Shown here: one piece after another, positions 1-6,921 of the stretch
Layout of the letters: every line of letters starts with the position of its first letter
How positions within the stretch are numbered: the stretch's first letter is position 1
Assembly: GCA_011042595.1 (NCBI GenBank)
Contig: DQWO01000269.1
Span: forward strand, 1 to 8,699
Length of the DNA: 8,699 nucleotides
Source: Pseudomonadota bacterium
GTDB taxonomy: Bacteria > Desulfobacterota > Anaeroferrophillalia > Anaeroferrophillales > Anaeroferrophillaceae
Direction of reading: 5' to 3'
Notes under the pieces: generated by a model
What the model saw: the letters and a program-made list of their open reading frames with translations, nothing else
What the model was told of the DNA's origin: nothing
The model's database searches: none
Program-made: the position numbers and the translations under genes

Positions 1-67
1 GTGATTCGCGGCGGGCACCTCACAGCTGCACACGATGTGCAGCGAGAATGAGCGAGAGCCATGCCGG

Positions 68-102
68 AACAGCCTTTAAATAATTTTTTTCGGCTGTTTT
101 TT
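68..102 (+). terminator. Probable rho-independent terminator of a plus-strand gene left of the window
   Basis: AACAGCC (68-74) pairs with GGCTGTT (92-98) to give a seven-base-pair stem, followed by TTTT (99-102) on the plus strand. The 17-base loop is long and AT-rich and can partly pair with itself. The T-run is only on the plus side, so it would end transcription entering from the left. A frame open from base 1 stops with TGA at 49-51, just before the stem, and could be the end of such a gene, but another plus frame is open to 80, so no CDS is claimed. A separate perfect hairpin (GCTGCACA / TGTGCAGC, 25-32 and 36-43) lies upstream. Confidence 0.5.
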
Positions 103-128
103 CATAACTCAGAAAGTTGAGACTGTAA

Positions 129-800
129 TCATTTACTGTTTTTCCTTAACTGCCCATCAATAGTTCCAATGATATTTTTCAACAGGGCTGACATCTCAGC
201 AAGAACCTGGGCGGCATGGGCGGCATATTCACTACTCAATTCATCATCACCAACATCGGTCACCCCACGAAGCACCAAGGCAGGCAGCCGGTTGCGATGG
301 GCAACCCTGACCACTGCCGCCCCTTCCCAATCGGCAACCAGTGCTTTGAATTGATCATGAATCCAAGCCCTTTTTTCTGGCGTATCAGCATTCTGATCCG
401 CCGACGCCAGAGGGCCGACCTTCAACTGGGGAAATTTCTCTGCCAACAACCCGATCCAGGATAAATCACAGTTAAGATCTGGTGATTCTTTATGCAGACT
501 GTTAAAGTCGTACTCAATCACTGAAGATGCCAAGACTGCATCACCAACTTTTAACCGGGGGGAAACCCCGCCACAGGAACCAAAATTAATCAGCAAACGG
601 GGGGTAAAGCTGCTGATCATTAATTGGGTTGTAGCTGAAGCCATCACTTTTCCCAAACCGGAAGATGTAGCAACTATTTCAGACCCCGAAGAAAGCTTAC
701 GGTGATAAAACAGCCGTCCTCCAACTTTTTCAGTTTGCCATACATCCCCTTCCAGTAATGGGGCCAGCTCATGGCGAAAAGCGGTTATGATACCTATCAT
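129..800 (-). CDS. MTA/SAH-type nucleosidase (PNP/UDP phosphorylase superfamily)
   Basis: This 223-residue protein has the fold signature of 5'-methylthioadenosine/S-adenosylhomocysteine nucleosidase (E. coli Pfs/MtnN, about 230 residues). Those enzymes split the glycosidic bond of MTA, SAH and 5'-deoxyadenosine in the cytosol. Visible landmarks are MIGIITAF at the N-terminus with Glu11, the INFGSCGG strand-loop (71-78), LKVGD (83-87), the ribose-binding DWEGAA (157-162, Glu159) and the catalytic TDVGDD loop (181-186, Asp182). By eye these match E. coli Glu12, Glu174 and Asp197. Trp158 replaces the Met usual before the second Glu, so substrate preference may be shifted; futalosine or another nucleoside is possible. 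The ATG at 800 is supported by GAGGA at 809-813, eight bases upstream. It is the last gene of the operon, 13 bases after the radical SAM gene. Confidence 0.85.
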   Translation of the reverse strand: MIGIITAFRHELAPLLEGDVWQTEKVGGRLFYHRKLSSGSEIVATSSGLGKVMASATTQLMISSFTPRLLINFGSCGGVSPRLKVGDAVLASSVIEYDFNSLHKESPDLNCDLSWIGLLAEKFPQLKVGPLASADQNADTPEKRAWIHDQFKALVADWEGAAVVRVAHRNRLPALVLRGVTDVGDDELSSEYAAHAAQVLAEMSALLKNIIGTIDGQLRKNSK

Positions 801-808
801 CTTTTCAT

Positions 809-813
809 TCCTC
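809..813 (-). promoter_or_regulatory. Ribosome binding site of the nucleosidase gene, abutting the upstream stop codon
   Basis: On the minus strand the radical SAM gene's TAA (816-814) is followed at once by GAGGA and then, after eight bases, by the nucleosidase ATG. The layout implies one transcript and probably coupled translation. Confidence 0.7.
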
Positions 814-1950
814 TTACCTTATGCTATCAGCTGTTAACTCCAGATAACGGTAGCAGCATTGATCCAGCCAGTGCGACAATTGTTGATTATCTTTCGGGGC
901 ATAGCCAAAAACATCATCCCACATGCTATCATGCTCCATGCAAAAATAAACGAATAATTCCGGCGCATAACGCCTGATTTCCGCCAGCAGGTGCTGATAC
1001 ATTTTTTGGCGGATCGCAGAAAAATAGCGCATTTTCCCATCCAGACCCCGGATAAACTCCTGATAGATAATCCGGCTGCCGGGATGACTTTCTTTAATCA
1101 TCTCCTTCATCGGCGGCATAAAACGAAAGGCGCCGATGGAAATCCAGATAATATCATCAGGCTTGAGAAAATCAAAAATCATCCTGACGGTAGCAGCATA
1201 TTCATCCTCCCAACCCGGGAAGAAAATCAAGGGGTCAAAATGCAGGCCGATACGGTATCCCCGGGCACGACAACGAGCGGCAGCCTTCAGCCGTTCTTCC
1301 AGGGATGGGGCCCGTCCCTCTTCCCGGTCAACCACCGTCCGGGCATTCAGGCTCCAGGAAACAATTGTCTCCCCGATGGGACCGTCATATTGCAGCAGAT
1401 TATCAATGGCGATACTTTTGGTCTTCAATTCAAGCACGGCATTCTTTTTGCCGGCGAAATAGGCCACCAGTTTTGGTGATAATCCCGTCAATCCATCCAT
1501 AAACAGGCTGTCGGTAAACTCACCGGTACCGATGCGAAAGAAATCTTCCGGTGCGCCGTCAATAACCTCGTCAAGTTCCTGAAAAGCATCCTCCAGATTA
1601 ACAAACTGGGTAATAAAAGGATTGTTCAAATAACCCTGGAGGACACAGTAACGACAACCGATGGAACAGCCTAATGCCAGGTGCAGTATTTTATAAAGAC
1701 AGCAGCGATAACTTTCAGCTGTTCCCGGACAGGGTTTGAAAAATTTACCCCGATGCACCATAAGCAGCAGGGTTTTCGCCGGGTTATAGTGAAGCTGAAG
1801 AAAAGTACTCTGATTCGGTCGTTCAATGGTAATAACCGGTATGCCAGGCAAACGCTTTAAAATCTCGTTGGTATAGGAATAGAGAAAAGCATCTTGTTCC
1901 ACCAGTACCTGTTCCGGTTGAAAGAGTGGCTTAACGGGAGAAAAGCTCAT
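814..1950 (-). CDS. Radical SAM protein of the spore photoproduct lyase superfamily
   Basis: This protein has 378 residues from the chosen ATG at 1950. CSIGCRYC gives the CxxxCxxC [4Fe-4S] cluster motif (Cys95, Cys99, Cys102), followed by VLQGYLN, as in the spore photoproduct lyase (SPL) branch. Later blocks also match that branch in order: RIGTGEFTDS (139-148), VSWSLNA (about 197-203), GYRIGLHFDPLIFFPGWEDEY (about 231-251) and a C-terminal region near FVYFCMEHD. SPL repairs the thymine dimer of spores; here the position that by-eye alignment pairs with B. subtilis SplB Cys141, the hydrogen donor, is Glu144, so true photoproduct repair is doubtful. The frame is open back to an ATG at 1986, but the 1950 ATG keeps the overlap with the ParB-like gene to 20 bases and has a purine-rich AGCAGAG upstream. 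Family is secure; substrate is unknown. Confidence 0.85.
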   Translation of the reverse strand: MSFSPVKPLFQPEQVLVEQDAFLYSYTNEILKRLPGIPVITIERPNQSTFLQLHYNPAKTLLLMVHRGKFFKPCPGTAESYRCCLYKILHLALGCSIGCRYCVLQGYLNNPFITQFVNLEDAFQELDEVIDGAPEDFFRIGTGEFTDSLFMDGLTGLSPKLVAYFAGKKNAVLELKTKSIAIDNLLQYDGPIGETIVSWSLNARTVVDREEGRAPSLEERLKAAARCRARGYRIGLHFDPLIFFPGWEDEYAATVRMIFDFLKPDDIIWISIGAFRFMPPMKEMIKESHPGSRIIYQEFIRGLDGKMRYFSAIRQKMYQHLLAEIRRYAPELFVYFCMEHDSMWDDVFGYAPKDNQQLSHWLDQCCYRYLELTADSIR

Positions 1951-2887
1951 GGATTTTCTCTGCTTCAATAGCTGCGACCTGATCACGGGCAGCCTGCCAC
2001 TGGTTGAAATTACGGAAGTTGATCTTCAGGGTATAGGCATTGCCCTCAAATGATGGCGGAGGAATCAAGCGCAGATTTTCAGCCAGCTGCAGGGATCGGC
2101 ACAACTCCTGAAACCGATTTTCAGCCTCGGACAGAAACGGAAACATCCAGCTATTCAGTTGCCGGCGCAAAGCGACGGCAGATTCGAGACAAGCAGGATA
2201 TTCTTCCCTGATCAGGGTGAAAATTTCAGCCGGGGTTTTACCATCTCTTCCGGCCAGGTCATCAAATAATTTGACGATTTCCTTCAACTTGTTACGATTG
2301 AGAGACATCCCGCCAAGCAGATCAATGAGCTGCTCTATCTCGTCAGATTGCCAGGATTTCAACAGGTCAACGGTTTCCCCATCCATCTTTCCCTGAGCCA
2401 GAAGAGACCGGGCTGATTCGGGAAAAGTGTTAATCGCGCGGTAGCGCTCAATAAATCTGGTTTTTAGCGGGATTTCCAATGCCGGCAGAAATTCACTTCT
2501 CATCACTGCATGATCAAACAAGGCTTCCAGACATACGAGAATATCCGCCTTTTCCACCAGGTTAAATGCGCGGTGGGCAAGATTATCCCAAAATGCCAGA
2601 GCAAATAGTTGTGCTGTCTGCTCACCTGCAGCCACAAGGTAAGCGTTTATTTCATATTTTTCTCCAAAAACCTTCCTGGCAGCTTCAAGCCGCCGGCGAC
2701 CACAGACAATAATATAACCCCGGGGTCCTGCCATCAACAAAGGCGGCGTCAGGATGCCCACCTGACGAATCGAAACATAAAGATTTTCGGGCAGGGATCC
2801 GGAGGAAAAGGGGAAACTTCGATCGAGAAAATTAATCTCGGAAAGAGTACAGGAAATTAATGCTTGTTTCGGAGCAGGTAACATCAT
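1931..2887 (-). CDS. ParB/Spo0J-type N-terminal domain protein
   Basis: This protein has about 318 residues from the ATG at 2887. The ParB-like domain fills the N-terminal third: SEINFLDRSF, then LYVSIRQVGILTPPLL, then the basic CGRRRLEAARK (62-72), which matches the GxRR-type nucleotide-binding motif of ParB. A FWDNLAHRAFNLVEKADIL segment (about 100-118) resembles the motif that opens the ParB helix-turn-helix region. The rest is helical with no motif I recognise. ParB relatives include chromosome-partition CTPases and unrelated regulators. No parA is present and the gene heads an operon with a radical SAM enzyme, so a non-partition role is more likely. The frame also runs back to a TTG at 2935. 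Neither start has a good ribosome binding site; I chose the ATG because the domain begins just after it. Confidence 0.75.
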   Translation of the reverse strand: MMLPAPKQALISCTLSEINFLDRSFPFSSGSLPENLYVSIRQVGILTPPLLMAGPRGYIIVCGRRRLEAARKVFGEKYEINAYLVAAGEQTAQLFALAFWDNLAHRAFNLVEKADILVCLEALFDHAVMRSEFLPALEIPLKTRFIERYRAINTFPESARSLLAQGKMDGETVDLLKSWQSDEIEQLIDLLGGMSLNRNKLKEIVKLFDDLAGRDGKTPAEIFTLIREEYPACLESAVALRRQLNSWMFPFLSEAENRFQELCRSLQLAENLRLIPPPSFEGNAYTLKINFRNFNQWQAARDQVAAIEAEKIHELFSR

Positions 2888-2967
2888 ATAACGACGGCAG
2901 AGCCTGATTTTAAGTTCGTATCCCGATGGCAGCAAGCTTTAACCACATCAGATTATTTTACCATGGG

Positions 2968-2996
2968 GATATAGCACAGCCATCGATCAACCACAA
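2968..2996 (-). promoter_or_regulatory. Possible weak sigma70-type promoter of the ParB-like/radical SAM/nucleosidase operon
   Basis: On the minus strand TTGTGG (2996-2991) and TATATC (2973-2968) are separated by 17 bases and lie upstream of both candidate starts. The -35 matches consensus at three of six positions and the -10 at four, so this is a tentative call. It sits in the short gap shared with the divergent methyltransferase gene. Confidence 0.3.
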
Positions 2997-3005
2997 GATA
3001 TTAGC

Positions 3006-3746
3006 ATGGATTTCAGCACCGAATTAAAACATACCATTCGCCAAATGTATGATACGGCAGCCCAAAAACCCGGGGGGTTGCTAAGCCGGATACGACTTAA
3101 CCGGGGCCGTGAACTGCTGATAAACCTGGGCTACCAACAATCTGACCTGGATCGCCTGCCGGCATACATCATGGAATCCGCTTTTCCCTGCGGCAACCCC
3201 CTGCCAACTATCAGGGAGCTGCAACCAAAAACCATTCTGGACCTGGGTTGCGGCAGTTGTCTGGATATGGGCATCATGGCGGCGGACCAAAACCACCACC
3301 GACAGCGGCTGATTATTGGTGTTGATTTCAGCCGGGAGCTGCTCCGCCTCGGCAGCCGCTTTATTTCATTTTTACCAGTCAATCGGATCCAGCTTCTAGC
3401 AGCCGATCTGACCGCACTCCCTTTTTCCACTCCGCATTTTGACTGCATCAGCCTGAACGGTTCCTTCAATGTCATCTATGATAAAGCGACATTTCTCAAA
3501 CAAATTTCAGCTCTTCTGCGCCCGGATGGCCATCTACTGATCAATGATCTGCTATTGGTGGAGGAACTGCCGGCCGGATTTACCGACGATGTCATCAACT
3601 GGACCTGGAATGTGGCCGGGGCACTGGCCCCCGAAAATTTGGAGAAACTTGCCAGAGAATCATGCCTGTCCCTGGTTCATTTTCACGAACATGAACGGTT
3701 GACACCAGTCTGCCGGGGGGAAATACTCTTGCAAAAAAGGAAGTAA
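3006..3746 (+). CDS. Class I SAM-dependent methyltransferase
   Basis: This 246-residue protein has the usual Rossmann methyltransferase motifs. Motif I is ILDLGCGSCLD (77-87), the acidic residue that binds the SAM ribose is in GVDFS (Asp107), motif IV is FDCISLNGSFN (145-155), and LRPDGHLLIND (171-181) is the post-motif strand. A segment before motif I, YIMESAFPCGNPLP (54-67), resembles the CGNP block of arsenite methyltransferase-like proteins. It lacks the full ArsM length and I cannot confirm the ArsM cysteines, so arsenic is only one possibility; a small-molecule acceptor is equally likely. It is transcribed away from the ParB-like operon and converges on nadB. The ATG has no strong ribosome binding site. 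The substrate cannot be named from sequence. Confidence 0.8.
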   Translation: MDFSTELKHTIRQMYDTAAQKPGGLLSRIRLNRGRELLINLGYQQSDLDRLPAYIMESAFPCGNPLPTIRELQPKTILDLGCGSCLDMGIMAADQNHHRQRLIIGVDFSRELLRLGSRFISFLPVNRIQLLAADLTALPFSTPHFDCISLNGSFNVIYDKATFLKQISALLRPDGHLLINDLLLVEELPAGFTDDVINWTWNVAGALAPENLEKLARESCLSLVHFHEHERLTPVCRGEILLQKRK

Positions 3747-3747
3747 C

Positions 3748-3762
3748 GCGGGCGTTGCCCGC
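3748..3762. repeat. GC-rich hairpin after the methyltransferase stop codon
   Basis: GCGGGC (3748-3753) and GCCCGC (3757-3762) form a perfect six-base-pair stem with a GTT loop, starting two bases after the TAA stop. No T-run follows on either strand, so it is not a standard terminator. It may protect the 3' end of the transcript. Confidence 0.55.
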
Positions 3763-3767
3763 AAGTA

Positions 3768-3825
3768 AGTGCTCTTATCAGAACATTTTCTTGTTAAAAA
3801 ACAAGAAAATAACCTGTAAGGCACT
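3768..3825. repeat. 58-base imperfect palindrome between convergent genes
   Basis: The core is a perfect 11-base inverted repeat, ATTTTCTTGTT (3785-3795) and AACAAGAAAAT (3800-3810), with an AAAA loop. The pairing continues outward: AGTGC-CTTA-CAG on the left is matched by CTG-TAAG-GCACT on the right, with two single-base bulges and one three-base mismatch. About 23 base pairs form in all. It ends two bases from the nadB stop codon. It could be a two-way transcription end, an RNA-stabilising hairpin or a small palindromic repeat element. Only its structure is seen, not its function. Confidence 0.7.
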
Positions 3826-3827
3826 AA

Positions 3828-5474
3828 TCAGGCTGGCAGCGCTGTAAACGGCACACTGAAACATTGGCCACCCTGCTGAACCGAATCAACCAGCCAGAAA
3901 TGATCATCACGGTGAGGATAGTCAATATTATAATGCAGGCCACGGCTTTCCTTGCGGTACATGGCCGATGAAATAATCAGATCGGCAACCACGGCAATAT
4001 TCCGTAATTCCAACAGATTACTTGACAGTGCATGATCCCAGTAAAATTGACGTATCTCATTCTGCAGCATGTCAATACGATGCTTGGCCCGCAGCAGCCG
4101 TTTATGTGACCGGACAATCCCGACATAATTCCACATCAAGCGACGGATTTCATCCCAGTTGTGGGAAATAATAACATTTTCATCCGGCTCATCACTTAGA
4201 TGGGTATAAACCCACTCAGGAAAATCAGGAATTTTTTCCCGATCAGCTTTCAACGCCGCGATTGCAGCTTTTGCCGCCCGGCAGGAATAAACTACTCCCT
4301 CCAGCAGCGAATTGCTGGCCAGACGATTTGCACCGTGCAGGCCAGTGCAGGCAACCTCGCCACAGGCATACATTCTTGGCAGTGAACTGCGACCATCCCG
4401 ATCAACCACAATGCCGCCACAAAGATAATGGGCCGCCGGCACCACCGGTATAGGCTCACGGGTAATGTCGATGCCGAAGCCCAGACAGGTGGAATAAATG
4501 TGGGGGAAACGTTCTTTAATATAGTCCGCTTCGAGATGGGTGATATCAAGAAAGACAAAATCATCCCCCGTGGCTTTCATCTCACTGTCGATGGCCCGGG
4601 CGACAATGTCCCGGGGAGCAAGTTCCATGGCTGGATCATAACGGTCCATAAACCTCTGACCGTCACGACGTTTCAAAATCCCACCTTCACCACGAACAGA
4701 TTCAGAAATCAGAAAGTTCTTAGCCAGCGGATGATACAGGCAAGTCGGATGAAATTGAATAAACTCCATATTAGCAATCTTGGCCCCGCCGCGACAGGCC
4801 ATGGCCACCCCATCTCCGGTAGCAATATCGGGGTTGGTGGTAAAAAGGTAAACCTTGCCGACCCCTCCCGTAGCCACCAGCGTCTGACGGGCCAGAAAGG
4901 TATGGACTTTTCCATTGACGCACTCCAGAGCATAAGCCCCCCAACAAACATCATCCTGAATTGCCGCACCTAAATAGCGACTGGGAATCAGCAGATCAAT
5001 GGCGGCCATATCTTCAAAAAAAGTAATCTGGTCATTCTCCTGGCAGCTACTGATCAACGCTTTTTCGACTTCTCTGCCAGTCCAGTCAGCCGCATGAAGA
5101 ATACGCCTTTTGGAATGGCCACCTTCCCGGGTAAGATCATAGGATTTTTCGGACGCAGCATATACAGATTCGGTGAACTTGACCCCCAGTTCAATCAAAT
5201 CCTTGATTCTCTGGGGACCTTCATGGACCACGGTTTCAACCGCGTCATAATGGCATAGCCCGGCCCCGGCCTTCAGGGTATCGGCAATATGTGACGCATA
5301 GGTATCATTGCGGTCAGTTACGGCAGCGATACCACCCTGGGCCAGATTGGTGTTGGAGTCCTTCTTTTTTTTCTTGGTAATGACTGCCACTGACCCATAA
5401 GGAGCCACCTGCAGGGCATAAAACAGTCCAGCAATTCCACTGCCGATAACCAGAAAGTCATATTTATGAACCAT
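3828..5474 (-). CDS. nadB: L-aspartate oxidase
   Basis: NadB is the FAD enzyme that oxidises L-aspartate to iminoaspartate, which NadA condenses with dihydroxyacetone phosphate to make quinolinate for NAD. At 548 residues it is slightly longer than usual. Seen in order: the dinucleotide-binding GSGIAG (11-16), the TNLAQGGIAAV loop (42-52), REGGHSKRRILHAADWTG (116-133), the FIQFHPT strand (238-244), APRDIVARAID (286-296), AHY (348-350) and GANRLASNSLLEG (381-393). Arg288, His349 and Arg384 match E. coli Arg290, His351 and Arg386. This pattern separates it from succinate dehydrogenase or fumarate reductase flavoproteins, and no iron-sulfur partner gene lies nearby. The ATG at 5474 has a GGGAG/GAGG-rich leader. 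An unusual KKKKK run (34-38) sits on eight consecutive A bases. No nadA or nadC is present. Confidence 0.95.
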   Translation of the reverse strand: MVHKYDFLVIGSGIAGLFYALQVAPYGSVAVITKKKKKDSNTNLAQGGIAAVTDRNDTYASHIADTLKAGAGLCHYDAVETVVHEGPQRIKDLIELGVKFTESVYAASEKSYDLTREGGHSKRRILHAADWTGREVEKALISSCQENDQITFFEDMAAIDLLIPSRYLGAAIQDDVCWGAYALECVNGKVHTFLARQTLVATGGVGKVYLFTTNPDIATGDGVAMACRGGAKIANMEFIQFHPTCLYHPLAKNFLISESVRGEGGILKRRDGQRFMDRYDPAMELAPRDIVARAIDSEMKATGDDFVFLDITHLEADYIKERFPHIYSTCLGFGIDITREPIPVVPAAHYLCGGIVVDRDGRSSLPRMYACGEVACTGLHGANRLASNSLLEGVVYSCRAAKAAIAALKADREKIPDFPEWVYTHLSDEPDENVIISHNWDEIRRLMWNYVGIVRSHKRLLRAKHRIDMLQNEIRQFYWDHALSSNLLELRNIAVVADLIISSAMYRKESRGLHYNIDYPHRDDHFWLVDSVQQGGQCFSVPFTALPA

Positions 5475-5508
5475 GTGCCTCTACTCCCATTTGAACTTAC
5501 GTATCACT

Positions 5509-5538
5509 ACTATAACTCAGTCATATTCTAGTTTACAA
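5509..5538 (-). promoter_or_regulatory. Probable sigma70-type promoter of nadB
   Basis: On the minus strand TTGTAA (5538-5533) and TATAGT (5514-5509) are 18 bases apart; the -10 matches the consensus at five of six positions. Transcription would start near 5502, giving a leader of about 27 bases. It lies between the last attC site and nadB, so nadB need not depend on transcription through the cassettes. Confidence 0.5.
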
Positions 5539-5546
5539 TAGCAACG

Positions 5547-5624
5547 TCACCTTACCTCAAACTGCGTCAGAAATTCTTCTGCCTTCTCTTTACTATCATC
5601 AAATCGGTAGCTAACGCCTAACAT
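5547..5624 (-). pseudogene. Short coding-like remnant (25 codons) bridging the last attC and the nadB leader
   Basis: A frame opening with ATG at 5624, inside the attC site, reads MLGVSYRFDDSKEK and then AEEFLTQFEVR before TGA (5549-5547). The frame is also open further upstream, to a TAG about 40 bases earlier, with ordinary-looking residues (VVQWVSTARQ). There is no ribosome binding site. The amphipathic, charge-rich ending looks like the true C-terminus of a protein, so this may be the stump of a chromosomal gene or an older cassette. I do not recognise the family, and chance cannot be ruled out at this length. The rest of 5475-5615 holds only the nadB promoter and leader. Confidence 0.3.
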
Positions 5625-5697
5625 CACTTGCCGGGCCGTAGATACCCACTGAACAACGGGCGGCTATTCCCGGTCAAGTGAATGTTTTTGGTTATGC
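5616..5697 (-). other. attC: attC recombination site of cassette A (last site of the array)
   Basis: Reading the minus strand, the outer boxes are GCATAAC (R'', 5697-5691) and GTTAGGC (R', 5622-5616). Inside them TCACTTGACCGGG on the first arm pairs with CCCGGCAAGTGA on the second. The first arm carries extra unpaired bases, a T in CATTCAC and an A in TTGACC, which is the asymmetry integron integrases read. That puts the cassette gene before the site on the minus strand, as observed: the TauE-like gene stops at 5705. Its length of 82 bases is normal for attC. Confidence 0.87.
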
Positions 5698-5704
5698 CCT
5701 TTCG

Positions 5705-6496
5705 TCATTTTGTCACAAACGCATTGAAGATCATAAATAAAGCCGCCGCTAATGTTGTATAGGCAAAAATCAACTTCAATTTTTTCGGTTTGGTCTTCAA
5801 GGCAAATTTACCGCCGATAAGACCGCCAAGTACAGCAATTACCGCAAAAGGTATTGCTCCTTTAGGGTCAAAGTGTCCTTGAGTAGCATGGCCGATAAAC
5901 CCCATCATAGCCGTTACGGCAACCATTGCTGAAGACGTACCCACGGCAATCCGCATAGGGACCCCGCAAAGTAAAACCATTAACGGCACTTTAAATGATC
6001 CACCTGAAATCCCCACCGCACCGGCAGCTAAACCGGCAAAAGCGGTAATTGGAATCGTATACCATAGATTTACGACATAGCTTTGACCTTGGAAATTCCG
6101 ATGCCAATAGCCGAATTTTCTTCCAGTATGGATTGGCCGTTCCTTAACTTTTATGAGCATCAGAAAACCGGCTAAAACAAGAAGCCCGGCCAAAACTAAC
6201 TTTAAAGAAGCATTGCTGGCATAACATGAAAAAAATCCCCCGACAAACGCCATGATATCCGTTGGTGGATCAATTACAAGAGCGAGTTTCCAATCAATGG
6301 TCTTGTTTTTCTGAAAAACCAGCATCCCGGCGAAGGCGGTTAACATCAGTATAAACTGCGCTGACGTTGCCGCTTGATGCATGGCTTGACCAGCTGCTAC
6401 CAGCACCAAGACGTAGAAATTACCTCCGCCCCAGCCTGTCATAGTCATAATGACAGCTATTGCAAATATTATTATGCAAATGAGCACTATGTTCAT
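5705..6496 (-). CDS. TauE/SafE-family (DUF81) membrane anion exporter
   Basis: This 263-residue hydrophobic protein has about eight predicted membrane segments in two repeated halves. The first half has TGWGGGNFYVLVLVAAG (20-36). The second has the matching AAGAVGISGGSFKVPLMVLLCGVP (157-180), followed by AVGTSSAMVAVTAMMGF (184-200), the classic TauE/SafE signature. The cytoplasmic loop at 117-140 is basic. The family exports sulfite, sulfoacetate or related sulfur oxyanions. Pairing with a rhodanese 14 bases upstream points to sulfur (sulfite, thiosulfate or sulfane sulfur) handling, though the substrate is inferred. The ATG at 6496 has GGGAG about seven bases upstream. The TGA stop is eight bases before the attC R'' box. 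Confidence 0.87.
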   Translation of the reverse strand: MNIVLICIIIFAIAVIMTMTGWGGGNFYVLVLVAAGQAMHQAATSAQFILMLTAFAGMLVFQKNKTIDWKLALVIDPPTDIMAFVGGFFSCYASNASLKLVLAGLLVLAGFLMLIKVKERPIHTGRKFGYWHRNFQGQSYVVNLWYTIPITAFAGLAAGAVGISGGSFKVPLMVLLCGVPMRIAVGTSSAMVAVTAMMGFIGHATQGHFDPKGAIPFAVIAVLGGLIGGKFALKTKPKKLKLIFAYTTLAAALFMIFNAFVTK

Positions 6497-6510
6497 TGTG
6501 CGCTCCCTTT

Positions 6511-6897
6511 TTAAGGAAGCTGTTTTAAGAGTTTTCCGGGTTTAAGTTCTTCAACAAGTTCAGCATAACCGCCTTCAATTATTCTCACCTTGTCAAAACC
6601 GAGCGCCATTAGGTATAGATACACCATTGTTGACCGCACGCCTGATGAGCAAAACACCCCGACAAGTTTATCCTTAGGAATTTCTGACACCCGTTCCGGC
6701 ACTTCATTTATGGGAATATGCAAAGTCGATGTATGATGCGCTAAACTAAAAACAACGGTTTCAAATTCTTCTTTTGATCTGACATCCAGAAACAAAGAAT
6801 TTGCCTCTGCAAAAAACATCACCGGGGTTATTTTATGATTTCCACTTCCAAAAAATTCAAATGTCATTGTTTTCAGCAATTTTTCCATTTTCTTCAA
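6511..6897 (-). CDS. Single-domain rhodanese-like sulfurtransferase
   Basis: This 128-residue protein is one complete rhodanese domain. It has LFLDVRSKEEFE (35-46), HIPINEVPERV (60-70), the active-site loop CSSGVRS (Cys83 to Ser89, a CxxGxR form with the persulfide-carrying Cys83), and IIEGGYAEL (106-114) near the end. Such proteins move sulfane sulfur from thiosulfate or persulfides to thiol acceptors or cyanide in the cytoplasm. No signal peptide is seen. It starts cassette A and is followed by the TauE-like gene with a 14-base gap, so the two are co-transcribed. The start is TTG at 6897, chosen because AAGGAG lies six bases upstream; the in-frame ATG at 6888 is 15 bases from it. Confidence 0.88.
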   Translation of the reverse strand: MKKMEKLLKTMTFEFFGSGNHKITPVMFFAEANSLFLDVRSKEEFETVVFSLAHHTSTLHIPINEVPERVSEIPKDKLVGVFCSSGVRSTMVYLYLMALGFDKVRIIEGGYAELVEELKPGKLLKQLP

Positions 6898-6903
6898 TTC
6901 AGT

Positions 6904-6909
6904 CTCCTT
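6904..6909 (-). promoter_or_regulatory. Strong ribosome binding site that fixes a TTG start for the rhodanese gene
   Basis: AAGGAG on the minus strand lies six bases before TTG at 6897, ideal spacing. The next ATG (6888) is too far. The site falls about 12 bases inside cassette A, so the cassette carries its own translation signal. Confidence 0.75.
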
Positions 6910-6921
6910 GTTTATTTATGG

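Noticed and set aside
1..62. Possible gene ends or starts at the left edge (several frames open, one minus-strand ATG at 62)
   Set aside because: Two plus frames and one minus frame are open over fewer than 30 codons and none shows a motif, so no choice can be supported. Only the terminator-like stem-loop is annotated.
991..1479. A 162-codon plus-strand open frame
   Set aside because: It lies wholly inside the radical SAM gene on the other strand, has no recognisable motif, and the minus frame shows clear family blocks across the same bases.
1931..2887. Chromosome or plasmid partition locus (parB with parS)
   Set aside because: No parA is adjacent, no parS-like 16-base palindrome was noticed, and the partner genes are metabolic or modifying enzymes.
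3785..3810. The AT-rich 11-base inverted repeat as a simple rho-independent terminator
   Set aside because: The stem is AT-rich and has no GC core followed by a T-run on either strand, so it is listed as a repeat of unknown function.
4428..4973. A 181-codon plus-strand open frame
   Set aside because: It lies opposite nadB, whose conserved motifs cover the region. It is a shadow of a well-conserved gene.
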